A stretch of 64,000 bases of DNA from Rhodobacter sp. Lineage in GTDB: Bacteria; Pseudomonadota; Alphaproteobacteria; Rhodobacterales; Rhodobacteraceae. The notes under the pieces are model-generated. The model was not told the origin of the DNA, made no database searches, and saw only the letters and a program-made list of their open reading frames with translations. Below are positions 24,958-32,914 of this stretch, piece after piece. The DNA is taken from NCBI GenBank assembly GCA_020637555.1, contig JACKKF010000013.1:584001-648000 (forward strand). Reading direction: 5' to 3'. Within the stretch, counting starts at the first letter, position 1. Each line of letters opens with the position of its first letter. The translations under genes and the position numbers were made by a program.

Positions 24958-25980
24958 TCAGTTCGCCGGCGGGCGCAGCGCGTCGGGGATCGTCATGCCG
25001 ATCTCCTCGTAATAGCGCAACGCGCCCGGGTGCAGCGGCAGGTTCAGCGCATCGAGAGCGTGGTCGCGCTGGATGGCCCGCAACCAGGGCGTGGCGGAAC
25101 CCATGGCCTCGACCCCGTTCCAGAAAGCCTTGGTCATTTCATAGACGGCTTCCTCGGGCACATGCGCGCCCGCGCCGATGCCGACGATCGAACCGGGCAC
25201 GGTGACGGCCTCGGTGTTGACCTGGTGGTCGCCATAGGTATGCGCCGGGATCTCGTTGATCACGCCGCCGGGACGGTTCAGGATCGCCTGAACGGCGGGC
25301 AGTGCCAGTTGCTCGGGCGTCAGGCCCAGCAGCCGGATGTCACGGGTCAAAGCCATCTGTTCGATCACCGGCGAGGGCGCCAGGGTCGAGTTGCAGTAGA
25401 CGTCGATCCGGCCATCGGTGAACGCCTGCGAGGCCGCGTCCCATCCCAGTTGCACCTGCTCATAGTCGGTGCCGGGGACCATGCCGGTCGCCGCCTCGAT
25501 GGTGCGCTGCATGATCGCGGTGGCGCCGCCGCCGGGCGGGCCCAGGAACACGGTATGCCCGCGCAGATCCTCGAGGCTCTCGATGCCCGAGTCGGCATAG
25601 GTGATGATGTGATAGGGACCCAGCGGGAACGCGAGGACCGCGCGCAGGTTGTGCGACAGTTCCGGCGCCTGCGGAATGTTCGCATACATCGCCTGACCGT
25701 TCATCATGAACTGGTGCACGCTGGCCGACCACATGAAGAAGTCGAGCTGCCCCGCGCCCGCTTCCAGCGCGTGCTGGGTCGCGGCGCCGGTGGCGTTCAC
25801 CTGCACTTCGACATCGGGCAAGGCGTCGTTGACGATTTGCGCGAAGGTGCTCATCACCAGATACGGTGACGACCCCGGGCCCAGCGTGGCGAGCCGGAAA
25901 TATTCGGTCGCGCTGGCGTTGGTGGCGGTCATCGCGGCCAATCCCAGCGCGAATCCCGCAAGACGGTGTCTGATCTTCAT
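24958..25980 (-). CDS. TAXI-family TRAP transporter solute-binding protein
   Basis: This is a periplasmic receptor for a TAXI-type TRAP transporter. A signal peptide (KIRHRLAGFALGLAAMTA, cleaved after NASA) leads to a 340-residue precursor. TEYFRLATLGPGSSPYLVMS is the typical TAXI opening, and GHTVFLGPPGGGATAIMQRT near residue 165 is the conserved central segment. GRIDVYCNS marks the second lobe. GGGAGGA precedes the ATG. It follows the fused permease on the same strand after 41 bases, and a terminator closes the unit. The substrate is unknown; characterised TAXI receptors bind glutamate or other small acids. Confidence 0.85.
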   Translation of the reverse strand: MKIRHRLAGFALGLAAMTATNASATEYFRLATLGPGSSPYLVMSTFAQIVNDALPDVEVQVNATGAATQHALEAGAGQLDFFMWSASVHQFMMNGQAMYANIPQAPELSHNLRAVLAFPLGPYHIITYADSGIESLEDLRGHTVFLGPPGGGATAIMQRTIEAATGMVPGTDYEQVQLGWDAASQAFTDGRIDVYCNSTLAPSPVIEQMALTRDIRLLGLTPEQLALPAVQAILNRPGGVINEIPAHTYGDHQVNTEAVTVPGSIVGIGAGAHVPEEAVYEMTKAFWNGVEAMGSATPWLRAIQRDHALDALNLPLHPGALRYYEEIGMTIPDALRPPAN

Positions 25981-26021
25981 GGTCTTCCTCCCAGTAACGC
26001 GGGCCGAGATGCCCGCAGTCT

Positions 26022-27920
26022 TCACGCCGCGACCTTGGTTTCGCGGCGAGTGAAATCCAGTGCCGTCAGCGCCAGCGCGGCCGCCGTCGCCGCCAGTTCG
26101 ACCCAGGGGTCGGGCACCAGCACGGCAAACCCCAGCGCCAGCCGCGCCGCGCGCTGCCACAGCGCCAGACGGGTCGCGGCGACGCCCGTGAACCCGGTCG
26201 AGAACATCCAGATCGACAGCGACAGGCGCAGGCAGATCCACAGGAACCCGGTCCAGGTGAAATCCACAACCAGCGACAGCGACGGGTTGTAGACCAGCGC
26301 AAAGGGGATGACGAAGCCGATCAGCGCCACGCGGCAGGCGTCGACGCCGATGGCGATGGGGTTCGCCCTGGCGATGGGCGCGGCGGCAAAGGCGGCGATG
26401 GCCACCGGTGGCGTGATCGCGCTGAGCACGCCGTAATAGACGACGAACAGGTGGGCGATCAGCGTCGGCACGCCCATATGCTCGATCGCGGGACCCATCA
26501 CCAGGATCACGATGAGATAGGCGGGCACCGTGGGCATGCCCATGCCCAGCACCAGCGAGCCCAGCATCATCATCACCAGCGCCAGGAACAGCGAATCCCC
26601 GGCCAGCACCCGGATCACGCCGGCAAAGCGCAGGCCCAGCCCGGTCATGTTCATCACCCCGATGACGATACCGATGGACGCCACGGCCACCAGGATCTGC
26701 GCCGAGGCCTGTCCGCCCTGGCGCAGGGCCTCGAGCAGCATCTGCGGCTTGGCGCGCAGTTCGGGGTTCAGCAGGAAGCCCAGCACCACCGCGATCGGCA
26801 CCGCCCAGAAACCGGCCATCGCCGCGGACCGGCCCGACAGCAGGATCGTGACCATCACCGCCAGCGGGATGACAAAGCACAGCGACATGACCCAGTCGTG
26901 GCGCGTCAGCACCGGCAGGTCCTTTTTCGGGATCGGCTGGATGCCCCGGCGCACGGCCTCGAGATGCACGGCCACGAAAAGCGAGGCGTAATAGAAGATC
27001 GCGGGCAGCAGGGCGGCGATGCAGATCGTCAGATAGGGAATGCCGGTCACATCCGACATGATGAAGGCCACGGCGCCCATGATCGGCGGCATGAACTGCC
27101 CGCCTGCGCTGGCCGCGGCCTCGACCCCGCCGGCATAGCGGGCGGGGAATCCGCGCCTGATGATCATCGGAATGGTCATCACGCCCGTGCCCACCACGTT
27201 GCCGCTGACGGATCCCGACATGGTGCCGAACACCCCCGAGGCCGCGATGGCCGCATGGGCCGGGCCGCCCCGGAACCGACCGGTGGCGGCAAAGGCGAAT
27301 TTCAGCAGCACCGGCCCCGCGCCGATACCCTCGAGGATCGAACCAAAGACGATGTAGACCAGGATCATCGTGACCACGACCGCCAGCGGCTGGCCAAAGA
27401 CCCCGTCAAAGGAATACCACACCACCTGGGTCACCTGTTGCAGCGAATAGCCGCCATGGCGAAAGATCCAGGGCAGGCTGTTGCCCCAAAGCGCATAGGC
27501 CAGTGTCAGCGCACAGACGATCACCAGCGGCAGGCCAAAGGCGCGGCGCGTCGCCTCAAGCAGCACCGCCAGCCCCATGACGCCGATCCAGATATCGGTC
27601 GGCTGGAAGAAGTAGAGCCCTGTCTCCAGCGCGGCGCCGATCTGGAAATAGCGATAGACCGATATCGCCAGCCCCACCAGCAGCGCGATGTCCACGATCC
27701 ACATCCAGCGCCAGCGCCGGTCGGCATCGAACCGCAGCCCGGCCACGGTGATTGTTGCCAGCGCGGCCGCGAGGGCATAGGTGCCAACGCGCATCAGCGT
27801 TTCGTTGAAGCTGCCGAAACCGGCGACATAGATACCGATGAGCGCAAGAATGACGGCGCCCGCGGCCTGAATCGCGGTCACGGCGTTGCGCAGGGGCCTG
27901 CGCGGCGCAGTGTCTGACAT
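26022..27920 (-). CDS. TAXI-TRAP transporter fused permease (4TM/12TM)
   Basis: The 632-residue protein fuses the small (DctQ-like) and large (DctM-like) TRAP membrane subunits, as is usual for TAXI systems. The N-terminal third has four to five helices. From about residue 170 the DctM-like part shows the family's glycine-rich repeats: GMGMPTVPAYLIVIL, TPPVAIAAFAAAPIA and SGSVSGNVVGTGVMTIPMI. It would drive sodium- or proton-coupled uptake of the ligand held by the downstream receptor. The gene starts 93 bases from the divergent IclR gene and shares its control region, including the GTTTCA palindrome at 27986. Confidence 0.87.
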   Translation of the reverse strand: MSDTAPRRPLRNAVTAIQAAGAVILALIGIYVAGFGSFNETLMRVGTYALAAALATITVAGLRFDADRRWRWMWIVDIALLVGLAISVYRYFQIGAALETGLYFFQPTDIWIGVMGLAVLLEATRRAFGLPLVIVCALTLAYALWGNSLPWIFRHGGYSLQQVTQVVWYSFDGVFGQPLAVVVTMILVYIVFGSILEGIGAGPVLLKFAFAATGRFRGGPAHAAIAASGVFGTMSGSVSGNVVGTGVMTIPMIIRRGFPARYAGGVEAAASAGGQFMPPIMGAVAFIMSDVTGIPYLTICIAALLPAIFYYASLFVAVHLEAVRRGIQPIPKKDLPVLTRHDWVMSLCFVIPLAVMVTILLSGRSAAMAGFWAVPIAVVLGFLLNPELRAKPQMLLEALRQGGQASAQILVAVASIGIVIGVMNMTGLGLRFAGVIRVLAGDSLFLALVMMMLGSLVLGMGMPTVPAYLIVILVMGPAIEHMGVPTLIAHLFVVYYGVLSAITPPVAIAAFAAAPIARANPIAIGVDACRVALIGFVIPFALVYNPSLSLVVDFTWTGFLWICLRLSLSIWMFSTGFTGVAATRLALWQRAARLALGFAVLVPDPWVELAATAAALALTALDFTRRETKVAA

Positions 27921-27985
27921 GTTTGGGTCCTCCCTGCAGGATCATAGGCACGGGCAGACTGTCCTCCCAACTCGATTCGTGGCAG

Positions 27986-28002
27986 GTTTCATCCAGTGAA
28001 AC
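27986..28002. promoter_or_regulatory. Candidate IclR operator, GTTTCA-N5-TGAAAC
   Basis: GTTTCATCCAGTGAAAC is a perfect six-base inverted repeat with a five-base spacer. It sits 12 bases before the IclR ATG in the divergent TRAP/IclR gap. IclR-family operators are often short palindromes of this size. The half-site GTTTCA recurs at 28805, upstream of the flavin oxidoreductase. Confidence 0.5.
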
Positions 28003-28013
28003 GGGGGTCTGTC

Positions 28014-28805
28014 ATGGTCAAGCAGATCGAATCGCTGGGTCGCGGCCTTGCGGTTCTGGCGATTCTGGAAAAGGGCGGCGCCTTTGGTCTGGCCGAACTG
28101 GCCACCATGTCCGGTTACCCCAAGGCAACCTTGTTGAGAATTCTCGAAACTTTGCGTGAGGCGGGTTTTGCCCGGCGGCGACGGCCGGACGGCTTGTGGC
28201 AAGCCTCGCTCAGCCGCTTTCACGGGCGCGATCCGCAAGCGGACCTGCTGGCCGACTCGGTCGCGCCCGAACTGGACCGCCTGTGCCAGAAGATCGCGTG
28301 GCCCTCGGACGCGGGGATCTATGACGCGGGCGCGATTCGCGTGCTGGAAAGTTCGCGCCGGCTGTCGCCCTTTGTCGTCAACCGCGACGTGGTCGCGCGG
28401 CGCATCCATCTGCTGCCCTCGGCCATGGGGCGCGCGATCCTGGCCTGGAGCAGTCCCGCCCGACAGGCCGAGATCCTGCAGGATCTGCGTCAGTCCCAGT
28501 CCCTGCCCGATGCCCAGGCGCACGACCGCGCCGCCGTTCAGGCCCTGATCGACGAAACGCGCAGCCGGGGCTATGCCCTGCGCCAGCCCGGCTATTTCAT
28601 CACCGCCCCCAGCGAGGCCCGGGTGATGGCGGTGGCGGTGCCGGTCATCGTCGATGGCGAACCTCTGGCGGCGATCAACGTCGTCTGGATCGCCAGCGCC
28701 ATGAGCGAATCCGAATTCGCCCGTCGCAACCTGCCGCATCTGACGACCGCCGCCGAAATCATCGCCCGCCGGATGGGCGCGGGCGAGGCGGAGCCGGATT
28801 TATAG
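28014..28805 (+). CDS. IclR-family transcriptional regulator
   Basis: The 263-residue protein has an N-terminal winged helix-turn-helix (SLGRGLAVLAILEKGGAFGL, then LATMSGYPKATLLRILETLR) and a C-terminal IclR effector domain (VVARRIHLLPSAMGRAIL, then SRGYALRQPGYF). The ATG at 28014 follows GGGGG; a GTG 18 bases earlier in the same frame is less likely because it lies inside the candidate operator. It is placed between the divergent TAXI-TRAP genes and the catabolic operon, so it probably regulates one or both. The effector is unknown. Confidence 0.88.
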   Translation: MVKQIESLGRGLAVLAILEKGGAFGLAELATMSGYPKATLLRILETLREAGFARRRRPDGLWQASLSRFHGRDPQADLLADSVAPELDRLCQKIAWPSDAGIYDAGAIRVLESSRRLSPFVVNRDVVARRIHLLPSAMGRAILAWSSPARQAEILQDLRQSQSLPDAQAHDRAAVQALIDETRSRGYALRQPGYFITAPSEARVMAVAVPVIVDGEPLAAINVVWIASAMSESEFARRNLPHLTTAAEIIARRMGAGEAEPDL

Positions 28806-28826
28806 TTTCACGCTATAAATTTATAT
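28801..28826. promoter_or_regulatory. AT-rich nested palindromes before the catabolic operon
   Basis: TATAGTTTCACGCTATA (28801-28817) and the perfect palindrome TATAAATTTATA (28814-28825) overlap in a gap that is otherwise GC-rich. The first contains GTTTCA, the half-site of the IclR candidate operator. The region probably holds the promoter and operator for the gene at 28883. Farther on, CTTGGG-N5-CCCAAG (28865-28881) encloses an AGGA that may be its ribosome-binding site. Confidence 0.45.
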
Positions 28827-28882
28827 CTCGCATTAATTGGCGCTATGGATGGGCGGTCGATAGCCTTGGGCAGGACCCAAGC

Positions 28883-29872
28883 ATGGAAATCGACATGTCG
28901 ACACTCGCTCAGATCAAGTCGCGGATGCGACTGCCGCTCATCGGTTCGCCCCTGTTCATCGTGTCCTATCCCAAACTGGTCGCAGCCCAGTGCAAGGCGG
29001 GGATCATCGGCGCGTTTCCGGCCCTGAACGCCCGACCCGAGTCGGTGCTGAAGGACTGGATCGAGGACCTGCAGGAAGATCTTGCGAAATGGGATCGGGA
29101 CAACCCGGACCGTCCTTCGGCCCCGTTCGCGGTCAACCAGATCGTTCACCGGTCGAACACCCGGCTGGATCACGACATGGGGGTCTGCGTCGATTACAAG
29201 GTGCCGATCGTCATCTCGTCGCTTGGCGCCCGGCCTGAGGTCAACGCCGCGATCCATGGCTATGGCGGCCTGGTGCTGCATGATGTCATCAACAACCGCT
29301 TTGCCCGCAAGGCCATCGACAAGGGCGCCGATGGCCTGATCGCGGTCGCGGCGGGGGCGGGCGGGCACGCGGGCACGCAGTCGCCCTTTGCGCTGATGCA
29401 GGAAATCCGCGAATGGTTCGATGGCCCCGTGGCCCTGTCGGGTGCGATCGCCAATGGTCGTTCGCTTTTGGCGGCGCAGGCGCTGGGGGCTGATTTCGGC
29501 TATGCCGGCACGCTGTTCATCGCCACCGACGAGGCGAACGCCGCCCCGGCCTACAAGGATGCGATCGTCGCGCACAGTGCCGAGGACATCGTCTATTCCA
29601 ACTATTTCACGGGCGTGCACGGCAATTATCTGCGTCCCTCGATCGAAGCCGCGGGCATTGATGCCGCCGTGCTGCAATCGGGCGATCCCGAGAAGATGAA
29701 GGTGCTCCAGCACCGCGCGACCGGCACCAACAAGGCGTGGAAGGACATCTGGGGCTGTGGTCAGGGCATCGGCATTCTGCATGACGTTCCCACCGTCGCC
29801 CAGGTCGTCGATCGGCTGAGCCGCGAATACACCGCCGCGCGGGACACCCTGCGCACCGTCGCCGCCGGATAA
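28883..29872 (+). CDS. Nitronate monooxygenase-type flavin oxidoreductase
   Basis: The 329-residue TIM-barrel protein resembles FMN-dependent nitronate monooxygenases (2-nitropropane dioxygenase family). The opening LPLIGSPLFIVSYPKLVAAQ, the FAVNQIVHR segment and especially GAGGHAGTQSPFALMQEI near residue 158 support this; the histidine in that motif is the usual catalytic base. GAIANGRSLLAAQALGADFG is the phosphate-binding part. It heads a co-directional series with TctC, an acyl-CoA ligase and TctBA, suggesting a role in catabolism of the imported acid. The real substrate may not be a nitronate; the family also includes enoyl reductase-like members. Confidence 0.78.
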   Translation: MEIDMSTLAQIKSRMRLPLIGSPLFIVSYPKLVAAQCKAGIIGAFPALNARPESVLKDWIEDLQEDLAKWDRDNPDRPSAPFAVNQIVHRSNTRLDHDMGVCVDYKVPIVISSLGARPEVNAAIHGYGGLVLHDVINNRFARKAIDKGADGLIAVAAGAGGHAGTQSPFALMQEIREWFDGPVALSGAIANGRSLLAAQALGADFGYAGTLFIATDEANAAPAYKDAIVAHSAEDIVYSNYFTGVHGNYLRPSIEAAGIDAAVLQSGDPEKMKVLQHRATGTNKAWKDIWGCGQGIGILHDVPTVAQVVDRLSREYTAARDTLRTVAAG

Positions 29873-29909
29873 GTCCGGCGCATCGTCAACCGGGGAGGAG
29901 ACCCATATC

Positions 29910-30890
29910 ATGACCACCATCCACCGCAGAACCCTTCTGGCCACGCTGGGCGCCGCCGGTCTGGCCGCGACACTGGCGCCCGGGGTGTCGCTGGCACAGG
30001 CGTTTCCGTCGCAGCCGGTCAGCATCGTCGTGCCGTTTCCGGCCGGCGGCGGCGGCGATTTCGCCGCGCGCATGGTCGCCGACAAGCTGGCGGTGCAACT
30101 GGGCGTGCCGGTCAATGTCATCAACCGCCCCGGCGGCGACGGCGTGATCGGCGCGTCCGAGGTCGCCCATGCCACGCCGGACGGCTACACGCTGTTGATG
30201 GCGACGCCGTCGCCCATGGCCTATGTGCCCGCCATCCATCGCACCAATCCGCCCTATGACCCGCTGACCGATTTTCGGGCCGTCAGCACCTTTGCCTCGT
30301 ATGTGTTCGTGTTCGCGGTGAATTCGGATCTGCCGGTGACGGATCTGGCCGGCTTTGTCGATTACGTCCACGCCCACCCGGGCGAGGTGAACTACGGCAC
30401 CGGCGATTCCACCTCGATCATCGCGATGGCGCAGTTCGCGCAGGGGGCGGACCTGGACATGGTCCACATTCCCTATAACGGCAGCGCCGATGCGCAGGCC
30501 GATCTGGTGGCGAACCGCATTCAGGGCATGTTCCTGACCTTTGACGGCCTCAGCCGTCTGGGTGATGCCGTGCGGCCGCTTGCGGTTCTTTATCCGGAAC
30601 GCTCGTCTCTGGTGCCGGACATGCCGACCTTTCAGGAACTGGGCTATGCCGGTGTCGACCTGCTGCCCTGGTCGGGGTTCTTCACCACCGGCGGCGCTCC
30701 CGACGAGGTGGTCAACGCCATGTCCGGCGCGCTTCAGACGGTGCTGGCCGATCCCGAACTCGTCTCGCGCTTTGAGGCGTTCGGCAATTCGGTCGCAGGC
30801 AGCCCGCCCGAGGTTCTGAATGACATCCTGGTGCAGCAGCTCGCGGTGTGGCGCCACATGGTCGATGTCGCGGGAATCGAGACCGACTGA
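29910..30890 (+). CDS. tctC: Tripartite tricarboxylate transporter receptor (TctC/Bug family)
   Basis: The periplasmic receptor of a TTT transporter, 326 residues. A signal sequence with paired arginines (TIHRRTLLATLGAAGLAATL) ends near SLAQA. The mature part starts FPSQPVSIVVPFPAGGGGDF, the hallmark of Bug receptors, followed by INRPGGDGVIGASEVAHATP and VHIPYNGSADAQADLVAN. GGAGGAG precedes the ATG. The matching membrane subunits TctB and TctA lie downstream, separated by an acyl-CoA ligase gene. Ligands of this family are mostly carboxylates; the specific one cannot be read from sequence. Confidence 0.9.
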   Translation: MTTIHRRTLLATLGAAGLAATLAPGVSLAQAFPSQPVSIVVPFPAGGGGDFAARMVADKLAVQLGVPVNVINRPGGDGVIGASEVAHATPDGYTLLMATPSPMAYVPAIHRTNPPYDPLTDFRAVSTFASYVFVFAVNSDLPVTDLAGFVDYVHAHPGEVNYGTGDSTSIIAMAQFAQGADLDMVHIPYNGSADAQADLVANRIQGMFLTFDGLSRLGDAVRPLAVLYPERSSLVPDMPTFQELGYAGVDLLPWSGFFTTGGAPDEVVNAMSGALQTVLADPELVSRFEAFGNSVAGSPPEVLNDILVQQLAVWRHMVDVAGIETD

Positions 30891-30950
30891 CCCAGCCCTC
30901 AAAACCCTGCACGCGCCCGGGTGGCGCGGGCAGGGATCAGGAAGACGCCG

Positions 30951-32468
30951 ATGCCCCATCTCTCGGAACTTGCCCGTCGCCAGGGCCAGCGGGCCGCATT
31001 GATCGAGCCGGAAACCGGGCGCGTGACCGATTTCGCCGCGCTTGAGCGGCGGGTCAATCAGGCCGCGCATTTTCTGATCGACCAGGGCGTCAGGCCCGGT
31101 GGAAACATTGCCCTGTGCCTGCCGAACGGGCGCGACCTGGCGGTGCTGATCCTGGCCGCGCAGCGGACCGGCGGCTATTATACGCTGATCCCGACCCGAT
31201 CCTCGGCGCGCGATATCGCCTATTTCGTGGCCGACAGCGGTGCGACGCTGCTGGTCGCCGGCGAAGGGACCGACCGCGTCGATGGCGCGACCCTGATCGC
31301 CTTGGCGCCTGACGGGCTGGACGCGGCAATCAGCGCCTTTCCGGCGTCGCCCCATCCCGATTTTGCCGCCGGCACCGAGATGAACTATTCCTCGGGGTCG
31401 ACCGGCCGGCCGAAGGGGATTCGCCGGGCCTTGCCCGACCGTGCGTGGAATGCCCCCGATCCGCGCAACGCTCCGGTGATCGCCGGGTGGGGGGTGACGA
31501 CAGACAGCGTGATGCTGAACACCTCGCCACTCTATCATTCCGCGCCACACCGCTTTCTGGCGGCCGCGGTCGAGGCCGGCGCCTGTCAGGTCCTGATGCG
31601 CCGGTTCGATGCCAGCGCGGCGCTGGCGGCGATCGCGCGGTATCGCTGCACCCATTCGCTTTGGGTGCCCACCATGTTCCACCGCCTGCTGGCCCTGCCC
31701 GAGGTCGAGCGGCAGCACGCCGACGTTTCCACGATGCGCATGGCGATCCACGGCGCCGCGCCCTGCCCGGTGGCCACCAAGCAGGCGATGATCGACTGGT
31801 GGGGTCCGGTTCTGGTGGAATACTATTCCGGCACCGAGGGCATCGGCTCCACCCAGATCACAAGCCAGGAATGGCTGCTGCACAAGGGCTCGGTCGGCAA
31901 GCCCACGCAAAACGCGGTGCATATCCTCGGCACCGACGAAACACCGCTGCCACCCCGCGCCGAGGGCACGGTCTATTTCGAGAGCCCCGCGCAATTCACC
32001 TACTGGAACGCCGAGGACAAGACCCGTGCCAGCGTCAGTCGGCAAGGGTGGCAGACCTTCGGCGATACCGGGTATGTCGACGAGGACGGGTATCTCTACC
32101 TGACCGGGCGCAACAATTTCACCATCAACTCGGGCGGGGTGAACCTTTACCCGCAAGAGCTGGAGGAGGCTATCCTGGCGGCGCCGGGTGTGGCCGACGC
32201 GGTGGTCATCGGCGTGCCCGACCCGGATTTCGGCGAACGCGCGGTTGCGCTGGTGCAACTGCACGACAGGGACGCACCGGCGCGGGCGCTGGCCGCCATC
32301 ACCGACCGGGTGCGCGCGGATCTGGGGCCGATCAAGACACCCAAGCAGTTCGTGCCGGTGCCCAGCACCCGACGGACCGAATCGGGCAAACTCAAGCGGG
32401 TGGAAATTCGCGACGCCTTTCTGCGCGGCGACTTCGCGCCCGGCGCCCCCGAAAGGAGCGAGACATGA
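30951..32468 (+). CDS. AMP-forming acyl-CoA synthetase
   Basis: The enzyme would activate a carboxylate to its CoA thioester with ATP. The 505-residue protein has the adenylate motif YSSGSTGRPKGI near residue 145, VEYYSGTEGIGS near residue 290, GDTGYVDEDGYLYLTGRNN near residue 370, and the C-terminal NSGGVNLYPQELEEAI. The likely catalytic lysine lies in TESGKLKR near residue 478. AGGAAG precedes the ATG at 30951. Its position inside the tct cluster, overlapping tctB by ATGA, makes it likely that the imported acid is activated by this protein. The exact acid is unknown. Confidence 0.88.
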   Translation: MPHLSELARRQGQRAALIEPETGRVTDFAALERRVNQAAHFLIDQGVRPGGNIALCLPNGRDLAVLILAAQRTGGYYTLIPTRSSARDIAYFVADSGATLLVAGEGTDRVDGATLIALAPDGLDAAISAFPASPHPDFAAGTEMNYSSGSTGRPKGIRRALPDRAWNAPDPRNAPVIAGWGVTTDSVMLNTSPLYHSAPHRFLAAAVEAGACQVLMRRFDASAALAAIARYRCTHSLWVPTMFHRLLALPEVERQHADVSTMRMAIHGAAPCPVATKQAMIDWWGPVLVEYYSGTEGIGSTQITSQEWLLHKGSVGKPTQNAVHILGTDETPLPPRAEGTVYFESPAQFTYWNAEDKTRASVSRQGWQTFGDTGYVDEDGYLYLTGRNNFTINSGGVNLYPQELEEAILAAPGVADAVVIGVPDPDFGERAVALVQLHDRDAPARALAAITDRVRADLGPIKTPKQFVPVPSTRRTESGKLKRVEIRDAFLRGDFAPGAPERSET

Positions 32469-32905
32469 CCCGGAACCGACAGGCCGAATGGATCGGCGGT
32501 GCGGGGTTGGCCGCGCTGGGGGCCGCCACCGTTGCCTATGCGTTGACCCACTACCAATTGGGAACGCTGCGCCAGATCGGCCCCGGGTTTCTGCCGGTGG
32601 CCCTTGGCCTGGGGCTGATCCTGCTGGGCGGACTGATCGCCTTTCTGGCCAGGCCCGCGGGCGCGGCGCGGCAGATCCGGCCCGGCAACGTCGCCGCGAT
32701 CACCCTGTCGGTGGTGGCCTTTGCGCTGCTGATCGAACGCCTGGGCTATGGCGCGGCCGTCATTGCCGCCGTGCTGATCGCGACCCTGCCCTGGACCTCG
32801 GGTGGGTGGCTCGTCCGGGGGGGGCTGGCCCTGGGCACGGCGGTCTTTGTCGGGCTGGTGTTCCAGCTGGGCCTGGGCATGGCCATTCATCCCTTTCCGC
32901 GCTGA
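32465..32905 (+). CDS. tctB: TTT transporter small membrane subunit TctB
   Basis: The 146-residue protein has four hydrophobic helices (GGAGLAALGAATVAYALT, IGPGFLPVALGLGLILLG, VAAITLSVVAFALLIERLG, GLALGTAVFVGLVFQLGLG). That is the layout of TctB, the poorly conserved small subunit. IGPGFLPVALGLGLILLGG is a common TctB segment. The start overlaps the ligase stop (ATGA at 32465-32468), and tctA follows after nine bases. Confidence 0.85.
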   Translation: MTRNRQAEWIGGAGLAALGAATVAYALTHYQLGTLRQIGPGFLPVALGLGLILLGGLIAFLARPAGAARQIRPGNVAAITLSVVAFALLIERLGYGAAVIAAVLIATLPWTSGGWLVRGGLALGTAVFVGLVFQLGLGMAIHPFPR

Positions 32906-32914
32906 GAGGCCGAC

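Noticed and set aside
29886..32264. Minus-strand frame of about 790 codons opposite tctC and the acyl-CoA ligase
   Set aside because: No ribosome site, no domain, and both plus-strand proteins carry full family motifs.
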